NCBI GenBank assembly: GCA_023251475.1
Contig: JAHEYS010000066.1
Span: forward strand, 1 to 33,315
Direction: 5' to 3'
DNA length: 33,315 nt
DNA from: Prolixibacteraceae bacterium
Lineage (GTDB): Bacteria > Bacteroidota > Bacteroidia > Bacteroidales > Prolixibacteraceae
Below, piece after piece: positions 27,407-33,315 of the stretch. Each line of letters opens with the position of its first letter. Within the stretch, counting starts at the first letter, position 1. The position numbers were made by a program, and so were the translations under genes. The notes under the pieces were generated by a model that was not told where the DNA came from, ran no database searches, and worked only from the letters and a program-made list of their open reading frames with translations.

Positions 27407-27772
27407 ATGGGAGAATTTAATCATTCATCTTTGGGATTGATGCAGGTAAAAACCATCGAAGGGTTCACCTATATTGATTTTTTTCAGATTATCCGCTGTG
27501 AGGCCGATTGCAAACATACGCTGATCTATTGTAAAGATCAGCCCGGCGCCATCCGTTCTGTTTCGTCACTCTCGGCGATTGAGGCGCAACTGCCTGACGA
27601 CTTTTTCTTCAAATGTCACCGTTCTCAGATTATCAATCTGCGTCACCTGCAAAAGTTTGCAAAGTTCGACCGCATCATCCATCTGAACGATAACCAGAGC
27701 GCCACCATTTCGGAGGATCGTATTGGGGAATTCCTAAAACGTACCGCTAACCCGTTTTATGGTAAAAGGTAA
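27407..27772 (+). CDS. Stand-alone LytTR DNA-binding protein
   Basis: 121 aa. Almost the whole protein (about residues 13-115) is a LytTR domain, with FTYIDFFQIIRCEAD, the IYCKD strand and the FFKCHRSQIINLRHL motif near the recognition region. There is no receiver domain, unlike AgrA/LytR response regulators, so it is either constitutively active or controlled by partner proteins or membrane association. It ends shortly before a tRNA-Ser on the other strand. Its neighbours (PAS kinase, slipin) suggest a signalling locus, but a link is only inferred from position. Confidence 0.88.
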   Translation: MGEFNHSSLGLMQVKTIEGFTYIDFFQIIRCEADCKHTLIYCKDQPGAIRSVSSLSAIEAQLPDDFFFKCHRSQIINLRHLQKFAKFDRIIHLNDNQSATISEDRIGEFLKRTANPFYGKR

Positions 27773-27781
27773 TTGGGTATG

Positions 27782-27868
27782 CGGAGAGAGTGGGATTCGA
27801 ACCCACGGTACCGTTACCAGTACAACGGTTTTCGAGACCGTCCCATTCGACCGCTCTGGCATCTCTCC
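27782..27868 (-). tRNA. tRNA-Ser (anticodon CGA)
   Basis: 87 nt including the long class II variable arm. The acceptor stem is GGAGAGA/TCTCTCC with a G discriminator. The anticodon loop is CTCGAAA with stem ACGGT/ACCGT, giving CGA, which reads UCG. The T arm has GTGGG-TTCGAAT-CCCAC. CCA is not encoded. Confidence 0.95.
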
Positions 27869-28040
27869 TGAGTGATTTATTTTTAATATCAACCCGTGCA
27901 AAAATAATGAAATCTGCTGAGGTTTAACCACCAAAGGGATCATGTTATAAAAAATTTAATTCACAATTGTTCTCCGCCGGAGAAAATAATAACGGCAACC
28001 ACACACGCTGCCACTAAATCGCTCCTCTAAAAATGCCCGT

Positions 28041-28081
28041 AAAAAAAAAATCCTTCCGGATGACAGAAGGATTTTTTTTTT
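28041..28081. terminator. Intrinsic terminator, probably bidirectional
   Basis: The stem TCCTTC/GAAGGA, extended by ten A-T pairs, encloses a 9-base loop and is flanked by A and T tracts on both sides. It ends the minus-strand lipoprotein gene. Confidence 0.8.
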
Positions 28082-28097
28082 GTGGGAGGTTGGTACT

Positions 28098-28925
28098 TTA
28101 TCGTATTTTAATCTCTTTTGTTTTGTCGCCAATGGTAACGGTTGCCAGGTTGTCGCAATCGCCATTTCCATAGTTGACCGACCATGATTTTTTGTTACTG
28201 GTGGTAATGGAAACGATACCGCTCACGATATGATGGCAGGCCACATTGAAGACCAGTGGGGTTGCCGCTGTGATCGTTTTGGTAACCACAACCCCGTTAA
28301 CACGTGTAAACGCTACAGTTCCCCAGCTTACAATCTTATTATCGGCAGCGGTTGTGCCTGCGCCACGCTGATATTGGCGGGTTAGGGTAGATACCCGCGT
28401 AGCTGTCCCTTCCGTGCCCGGGAAGTTGATGGTTATATTTTCCTTAACTTCAGCCGTACGTATGTTATTTACCTGATCAATGGCGATGGTCTTTTCGATG
28501 GTCCCCTGAATTTTCTTGCCGTCAACAGTGTAATTATCAAATGTTTTATTCCTGACAGACGGGAAAGTATTAAAGGAGGCAGAGGTAACAATAATTTTCC
28601 CTGAACGGATTTTCCCATCCTTACCGGTGCATGAAGCTCCAAAATCGATTGTAATTACTTTGGGAGTAGCTGTTTTATTGACCGTAACAGTAGCACATTC
28701 TGACAGATATCCCCCCCCTGTGACAGTTGCCGATTTGAGCTGGGACAGATTTAAATCCACTGCCTCATCGACCAGAAGATCAACATCTGCAAGGATCTCT
28801 TCTCCCTGGGTTTCCTGCTGGCTTAATATGATCTCATCAAGAGGTGTGACGACCTCATTTTTCTGACATGAAGCATAGGTGATAAATACAAAACCTACCA
28901 CTAAAATTTTTACTAATCGTTTCAT
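28098..28925 (-). CDS. Putative lipoprotein, beta-rich, function unknown
   Basis: 275 aa with a signal peptide and lipobox YASC (Cys20). The mature part begins with an acidic helix-rich stretch (to about residue 62). It continues with beta-strand segments containing IDFGASCTGKDGKIRSGKI and a WGTVAFTRVNGVVV strand. Several Cys remain (77, 99 and two in the last ~50 residues), so disulfides are possible. Similar IDFG-CTG-DG lipoproteins are, from memory, common in Bacteroidota, but I cannot name a family with confidence. It is a single-gene unit followed by a strong terminator. Confidence 0.75.
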   Translation of the reverse strand: MKRLVKILVVGFVFITYASCQKNEVVTPLDEIILSQQETQGEEILADVDLLVDEAVDLNLSQLKSATVTGGGYLSECATVTVNKTATPKVITIDFGASCTGKDGKIRSGKIIVTSASFNTFPSVRNKTFDNYTVDGKKIQGTIEKTIAIDQVNNIRTAEVKENITINFPGTEGTATRVSTLTRQYQRGAGTTAADNKIVSWGTVAFTRVNGVVVTKTITAATPLVFNVACHHIVSGIVSITTSNKKSWSVNYGNGDCDNLATVTIGDKTKEIKIR

Positions 28926-29398
28926 AAGCTAAAATTTTAAATAAATTAAAAACAGATACCCTTAGGAAGCCTCTTTTATCAAAAAGTTAAATCCGTAAAG
29001 ATTTTTTTTTCGTGCGCCCTATAAAATTAATAAAAATTGGGGTATCATAGATTGTAAGAACTAAATAATGCCGCATTTTCATAATATAAAATAAAAAATT
29101 GCCTCCAAATCATAAAAAACTTCTGCTGGCTGACCTATCTATGAACAAAAAGATAACAGGGGTCCGCGAGAAATTAAAGCAGACCCTATTTAATCTGTCA
29201 GCCAGCTCACAAAAAAGAGTTGGTATAGAAGGGCTTTAGTGTCTTTTAGTGCTTTGGTGGCGAAATGAATTTTAATTGACTTAAGGATTAATCATTTAAA
29301 TGCGACATCTTATTATTCTCATTACATAACTTATTGAATTTAACTTTCCGTAGTTTTATGCATCAAAAACACAAACGGAAAAAAGAAGAAATCATTTG
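28926..29398. other. Intergenic region between the lipoprotein and the ECF sigma gene
   Basis: About 470 bp with no convincing ORF. It is AT-rich near the lipoprotein start and contains the structured inverted repeat listed at 29125-29206. A phrase at ~29235-29270 (AGTGTCTTTTAGTGCTTTGG) resembles a short repeat common between Bacteroidota genes. The sigma-gene promoter should lie in the last ~80 bases; no consensus housekeeping promoter is obvious there. Confidence 0.5.
29125..29206. other. Three-way-junction-like inverted repeat; candidate structured RNA or mobile remnant
   Basis: A perfect 10-bp outer stem, GCTGGCTGAC (29125-29134) with GTCAGCCAGC (29197-29206), encloses two further possible stems: TATCT/AGATA (29136-29140 with 29151-29155) and GGGTC/GACCC (29160-29164 with 29182-29186). 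The layout resembles a small three-way junction. Orientation and function are unknown, and it does not match a riboswitch class I know. Confidence 0.35.
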
Positions 29399-29947
29399 AT
29401 GATCGAAGAGGCTGACGCATATATTTTATCGATGATGAAGGATCCTGTCTTGAGAGATAAAGGGTTTCTTAAGTTAATGGATACCTATAAAGTGCCTGTT
29501 TACTGGCATATCAGGCGTCTGGTTGAATCGCATGAGGATGCAGAGGATATTCTGCAGGAGACCTTTATCAATGTTTACCGTTTTGCGCACACCTTTAAGG
29601 GGGAGAGCCGGATTTTCACCTGGCTTTACCGAATAGCCACCAATGAATGTACCAAATATTTCAGGAAAAACAGGAATTGGCTTAAAAAGGGGGTAAATGT
29701 TCCCCAGGAGATGGCCGGCGACCTTTCGGGAAATGATGCAGAACACGGAGACAGGATAATCCTTAAGTTTCAGCAGGCAATCCGGCAACTTCCCGAAAAG
29801 CAGCGAATAGTTTTTAATATGCGCTATTACGATGAACTAAGCTACGAAGATATGGGGCAAATCCTGAATACTTCGGTAAATGCATTAAAAACCAATTATC
29901 ACTATGCGAGTGAAAAGATCAGGCAATATTTGATCGATCACGCATAA
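29399..29947 (+). CDS. ECF-type RNA polymerase sigma factor
   Basis: 182 aa from the ATG at 29399; an in-frame TTG directly upstream is unlikely to be the start. Sigma-2 (about residues 24-92) has HEDAEDILQETFINVY and FTWLYRIATNECTKYF. Sigma-4 (about 125-178) has LPEKQRIVFNMRYYDELSYEDMGQILNTS. The next two genes encode a membrane anti-sigma-like protein and a Spy/CpxP-like protein, the layout of an envelope-stress operon. Target promoters are unknown. Confidence 0.94.
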   Translation: MIEEADAYILSMMKDPVLRDKGFLKLMDTYKVPVYWHIRRLVESHEDAEDILQETFINVYRFAHTFKGESRIFTWLYRIATNECTKYFRKNRNWLKKGVNVPQEMAGDLSGNDAEHGDRIILKFQQAIRQLPEKQRIVFNMRYYDELSYEDMGQILNTSVNALKTNYHYASEKIRQYLIDHA

Positions 29948-29991
29948 GTAACAGATCTAAAATAAAATAATATAGTATAATATTAAGTCAA

Positions 29992-30447
29992 ATGGACATA
30001 GATTTTCGGAACATAGGAAAAGACACGCATTACAGCGTACCCGATGGTTTTTTTGAACAGGTTTCTGAACTGACACTCAGGAATGCAAAAAGAAGGGAAA
30101 AGAGCCACAGAAAAATACAGATGGCACTGCGGGGGTTTGCGGTCGCGGCTTCCTTGTCGGCGATGGCTTTACTTGGTTATTTTATGACAAATTCTGAAAA
30201 GCATGAAGTCAGGCAGTTGGTAAAGCAGGAGCACTTTGAGGCGCCGGAAACCATTCAGCAGAAGGAGGTAACCGGCAAACTTATCACAACTGCCGAACCA
30301 AAAAAAGTTGCATCCAAAAAAGCAATTGTCAGGGAAATTACACCGGAAGTATTATCGGATGTACTGCCCGAATTGACCGACGACGAATTGTTGCAGATGG
30401 CTGCAGTATACAAAACCGATCCGTTTATTGAAGAATCACAAAACTAA
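29992..30447 (+). CDS. Single-pass membrane protein, probable anti-sigma factor
   Basis: 151 aa. The short cytoplasmic N-terminus has the YSVPDGFFEQ motif seen in Bacteroidota proteins paired with ECF sigma genes, followed by a basic stretch (KRREKSHRK). A single membrane helix spans about residues 47-65. The C-terminal periplasmic part is charged and ends with ELTDDELLQMAAVYK. There is no zinc-finger HxxxCxxC motif, so it is not a ZAS-type anti-sigma. Anti-sigma function is inferred from position and topology. It lies 44 bp after the sigma gene and 10 bp before the next. Confidence 0.75.
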   Translation: MDIDFRNIGKDTHYSVPDGFFEQVSELTLRNAKRREKSHRKIQMALRGFAVAASLSAMALLGYFMTNSEKHEVRQLVKQEHFEAPETIQQKEVTGKLITTAEPKKVASKKAIVREITPEVLSDVLPELTDDELLQMAAVYKTDPFIEESQN

Positions 30448-30457
30448 TATCCAAAAA

Positions 30458-30913
30458 ATGAAGAACATCTTTTTAATACTCCTTGTTATTTTGGCTATGT
30501 CTTCAGGTTTGAACGCAAAATCACAGAACAGGGAGCGGTTTCCGCTGCTACGGGAGCGGATTGTCCAGGCGAAATTGCATGAAATAAGGAATAATCTTAA
30601 ACTCAATCAGGCTGCCTTCGAACAGTTCCGCCCCGTTTATCTCAGATATGAGCGGGAGCTTTCCGGAATTGACTTTCGGGAAATGGCCAGACTGACCAGG
30701 GTTAATGCGGACAGTCTTACGGCAGAACAGGCTGACCGGTTAATTATCAATCAGCTGGAGGTTGCTAAAAGTTTAATTGCATTGCGTGAAAAGTATTATA
30801 AGGAATTCAGAACCGTACTTTCACCACAACAGATCATCAGACTTTACCAGACGGAGGCTGAAATGCGTCAGAAGGTGACACAGGAGATGAAACGAAGACT
30901 CATGAAACGATAG
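30458..30913 (+). CDS. Small periplasmic Spy/CpxP-like protein
   Basis: 151 aa from the ATG at 30458, which starts a clean signal peptide (MKNIFLILL, cleavage about residue 20-22); the frame runs upstream to 30428 inside the previous gene. The mature protein is all-helical and rich in Arg, Gln and Glu, with LHEIRNNLKLNQAAFEQF and FRTVLSPQQIIRLY. The LSPQQ-type motif and hairpin layout resemble Spy/CpxP chaperone and stress-sensor proteins. It probably acts in the periplasm as a feedback sensor or chaperone for the sigma/anti-sigma pair. Confidence 0.75.
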   Translation: MKNIFLILLVILAMSSGLNAKSQNRERFPLLRERIVQAKLHEIRNNLKLNQAAFEQFRPVYLRYERELSGIDFREMARLTRVNADSLTAEQADRLIINQLEVAKSLIALREKYYKEFRTVLSPQQIIRLYQTEAEMRQKVTQEMKRRLMKR

Positions 30914-30970
30914 CCGGGGCACCAGATTTTTAAAGGATTCGCCGATGACAATTCTGAAGATGTTCAGAAT

Positions 30971-31927
30971 CTAATGATACCAGTATTGCAGGTTCTCACA
31001 TTGGCAGTGTGTGGAGGCGGCTTTGGAAGGGATACGTAACTCCATCATCACTTCATGGGTTCCGTTGGCGTAATATCCGGTGATAAAACTGTGATCCCAG
31101 GCATACCCGACCCTTAAATTCCGCGAGACATTCAGACCAAAAAGAACGGTCATCTGCCGTGAGGAACGATAGGTAAATCCGATGTCGAAAATCTCTGCCG
31201 GGCCGCTTTGTAGTAAGGTCTGACGCTTGATCCGGATACCTGCATTTCCCTCAATGACCGTAAGGTTATACCGGTTGACCATCTGTATCCCAATATGATA
31301 GTTAAATATCTCAGGATTGGTGTTTTTATAGATGACTGCGCCGTACCTGTGGTTGGTGTTCAGAAACGATCTGTCCGTTTTATTGATGGAAAGCAGGTGT
31401 GTGGAAGAGATCGAACAGATAAAGTGGTCGGATTGATATTCAAAACCTAGATTGGCATCAGGCCTGGTTACCCGCTCCATATCGTAGGAGACCGCCGGAT
31501 CGATGGTGGTCTCCGCCTCGTACATCGATCCATTGATAAACCGGGTAAATACACCTGCTGAAAGGCCCAAGGCAAAAGACCAGTCGCGGTCGTTCGAGAT
31601 TCGGTAAGCATAGGTCAGCATGGGATTATAGGCCTGCGTCACCCCCACCTGTTCTCCAACGAGTGATAACCCAAATGCCGAATGCATGCTGTGAATATAT
31701 TCCGATGCCTGTACATTAAAAACTTTTGGGGCCCCTTCAATCCCAACCCATTGCTGACGGATATTGGAAAACAGGTACAGGTATTCTGTCCGGGCAACAG
31801 ATGCCGGATTGTAATTACCCCGGTTATACCAGTGGGTCGCCATACTGATATCGGCCTGGGCAGCAACTTTTAGTCCTGATATTAAACTTACAATTAAAAA
31901 CAGTATTACAGGTCTTTGCTTCATCAT
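30971..31927 (-). CDS. PorP/SprF family type IX secretion-associated outer membrane protein
   Basis: 318 aa with a signal peptide (cleavage near VAAQA). Hallmarks are NPASVARTEYLYLFSNIRQQWVG near the N-terminus, a beta-barrel pattern of alternating strands, and the late SSRQMTVLFGLNVSRNLRVGYAWD. In Flavobacterium, SprF is needed to present the SprB adhesin that T9SS exports. This gene begins 7 bp after the stop of an upstream adhesin with a type B sorting domain, the same arrangement as sprB-sprF. PorP and SprF cannot be told apart here. Confidence 0.9.
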   Translation of the reverse strand: MMKQRPVILFLIVSLISGLKVAAQADISMATHWYNRGNYNPASVARTEYLYLFSNIRQQWVGIEGAPKVFNVQASEYIHSMHSAFGLSLVGEQVGVTQAYNPMLTYAYRISNDRDWSFALGLSAGVFTRFINGSMYEAETTIDPAVSYDMERVTRPDANLGFEYQSDHFICSISSTHLLSINKTDRSFLNTNHRYGAVIYKNTNPEIFNYHIGIQMVNRYNLTVIEGNAGIRIKRQTLLQSGPAEIFDIGFTYRSSRQMTVLFGLNVSRNLRVGYAWDHSFITGYYANGTHEVMMELRIPSKAASTHCQCENLQYWYH

Positions 31928-31934
31928 AACAGGT

Positions 31935-33315
31935 TCATCTCACCAGTGTAATATACCCTTTACGGATCTGCTCCTTCTGATTTTTATCGGTATAGTGAAG
32001 CAGATAAAAGTAGGTATCAGGATCGGCATGCCGCCCTTTGTAGTTGCCGTCCCATCCTTCCGTCCCTTTGTACAGGATGGTGCCATACCTGTCGATGACC
32101 TCCAAATCCAACTGGGGCATAAAAACATCATTTATTCCATCACCGTTGGGCGAAAAGACATTAGGGATAAAAGGGGTCACTTCAATTGTTTGGGAAGCGA
32201 ACTTTTCGCACCCATATTTGCTGGTTGCAGTTAATGTGATTGTATATTCCAAAATGGCATTTGAAATCGTATAGGTATGCAGAACCGTTGAGCCAGTCTC
32301 AGCAGATCCGTCACCCATATCCCAGAGATAGCTGACCTCGGATTGAGGCGCGATGGTACAGGTGAGTTGATTATGCCGTTTATCAATTACCGGAGCAGAG
32401 CGTGTGAAGTCAACGTCGGGTAGCGGATATTCCACGACATTGAAAGTTTTGAACTTTTCACATCCCCGGGCATTTGCACCTGTCACTTTGTAGATTCCCG
32501 GACTGCCAACGGATATCGAATCAGTTTTTGCCCCTGTACTCCAGAGATACCAGTTTGCACCGGAGACCCTCAGCAGTGAACGTTCTCCTTCGCACATGGT
32601 GGTGTCACTGTAATTCAGAAATTGCCAGTCAGGCTCCATACTCACCTTTTTGTAAATAGTGTCGGAGGTACAGCCGGTACTTGATCGACCCAGCAGCCAG
32701 AATTTACCCCCCGGTGCGCCTACGCTGACCGAGTCTTTTTTTGATCCGTTATTCCACGTGTAATCATAAGCACCATAAGCTTTTAAATAGATGTTTTGGC
32801 CGGGGCAATAAGTCGAATCGCCGCGGATCCCCACCAGCGGCGGTGAAAAAGATTCAATTTTTTTGACAAGCGTATCCACACAGGCAGAGGGAGGATTATT
32901 CAGGAAGAGGGTAACATCATGCATCCCCGATGAGGCAAAAGTGTACGCAGGACTCGTCTCCGCAGAGCTCTGACCATCTCCGAAATCCCATTTATAGGCC
33001 AGCATTCCGTGTGTGGTGGTGGATAAGTTAGTAAACTGAACCTTATTTGATTTACAATCCAGCATATTGGAAATAAAATCGGTTTTGATCACATATTTTG
33101 CGATAACCGATTTTAGGGTCACGGTACATCCCGTGGCAGAGGTCATCACACAAGTGTAAGTCGCCCCTTCAACAGGATTGGGAAGATAGAGCGTTTTGAG
33201 CGTGTCGATTACCGCGCCGCCGCTATCTTTCCAGTTGTATTTTTCAAACCCTTCAGGCGCTACAAGACTGGCCACGGAGCCACCGGCACAGTACTTCACT
33301 GTAATAAATAATGGG
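31935..33315 (-). CDS. PKD-repeat adhesin with T9SS type B (gliding-motility) C-terminal domain, 5' end outside window
   Basis: The frame stays open to the right edge, so the visible 460 residues are the C-terminal part. PKD-type domains show as YKWDFGDGQSS and SYLWDMGDGSAETG, between Ig-like segments with repeated WxxG patterns (YTWNNGSKKDSVSVGAPGG, WSTGAKTDSISVGSPG). The last ~85 residues are the type B sorting signal, with PNVFSPNGDGINDVF and a terminal YITLVR. T9SS exports it and the adjacent PorP/SprF protein probably helps anchor it. Expected roles are surface adhesion or gliding. Confidence 0.92.
   Translation of the reverse strand, partial: PLFITVKYCAGGSVASLVAPEGFEKYNWKDSGGAVIDTLKTLYLPNPVEGATYTCVMTSATGCTVTLKSVIAKYVIKTDFISNMLDCKSNKVQFTNLSTTTHGMLAYKWDFGDGQSSAETSPAYTFASSGMHDVTLFLNNPPSACVDTLVKKIESFSPPLVGIRGDSTYCPGQNIYLKAYGAYDYTWNNGSKKDSVSVGAPGGKFWLLGRSSTGCTSDTIYKKVSMEPDWQFLNYSDTTMCEGERSLLRVSGANWYLWSTGAKTDSISVGSPGIYKVTGANARGCEKFKTFNVVEYPLPDVDFTRSAPVIDKRHNQLTCTIAPQSEVSYLWDMGDGSAETGSTVLHTYTISNAILEYTITLTATSKYGCEKFASQTIEVTPFIPNVFSPNGDGINDVFMPQLDLEVIDRYGTILYKGTEGWDGNYKGRHADPDTYFYLLHYTDKNQKEQIRKGYITLVR

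Noticed and set aside
27734-27943. A 69-codon minus-strand ORF containing MPERSNGTVSK
   Set aside because: It is the familiar spurious translation of a tRNA-Ser gene on the same strand.
1-33315. CRISPR array, insertion sequence or prophage
   Set aside because: No regularly spaced repeats, transposase or phage genes were seen.

Overview
The window looks like chromosomal DNA from a Bacteroidota member, probably of the Bacteroidales/Marinilabiliales type. The evidence is a type IX secretion (T9SS) type B sorting domain next to a PorP/SprF protein, DUF4403 and DUF5683 proteins, many Cys-lipobox lipoproteins, the sppA-lpxK-punA and parA-parB-DUF5683-mltD gene orders, and promoter-like TAnnTTTG boxes. 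No plasmid, phage, insertion sequence or CRISPR array is visible. Both ends cut a gene: a bactofilin-type gene on the left and a large adhesin-type gene on the right.

Region by region. 3-2132 (+) holds a bactofilin-domain protein with a long tail, followed by an actin-like ATPase whose phosphate-1 motif lies at the C-terminus, so it appears circularly permuted. A bidirectional terminator follows. 2269-4310 (-) is an MFS exporter and a secreted CAP-domain protein. 4462-8555 (+) encodes both subunits of methylmalonyl-CoA mutase; the small subunit carries a nine-cysteine insert. 8743-9537 (-) is a lipoprotein. 9822-10348 (+) has two identical tRNA-Glu genes and rpsT, followed by radC and upp. 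11876-12355 (-) is folK, divergent from sppA-lpxK-punA-DUF4403 (12447-17542, +). 17594-24298 (-) is mltD, DUF5683, parB, parA and then priA. 24748-27772 (+) has a cytosolic PAS histidine kinase, a slipin and a stand-alone LytTR regulator. A tRNA-Ser (-) and a lipoprotein (-) follow. 29399-30913 (+) is an ECF sigma factor, a membrane anti-sigma-like protein and a small Spy/CpxP-like periplasmic protein. 30971-33315 (-) is a PorP/SprF protein and a PKD-type adhesin with a T9SS type B C-terminal domain.

Most of the window is housekeeping: propionate/succinate interconversion, lipid A synthesis, nucleotide salvage, chromosome partition and replication restart. The most unusual feature is the bactofilin/permuted-actin pair at the left end, a candidate two-component bacterial cytoskeletal system. 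Secondary points of interest are the Cys-rich insert in MutA, a three-way-junction-like inverted repeat upstream of the ECF sigma gene, and an inverted repeat between folK and sppA. All family assignments were made by reading motifs by eye, without database searches.
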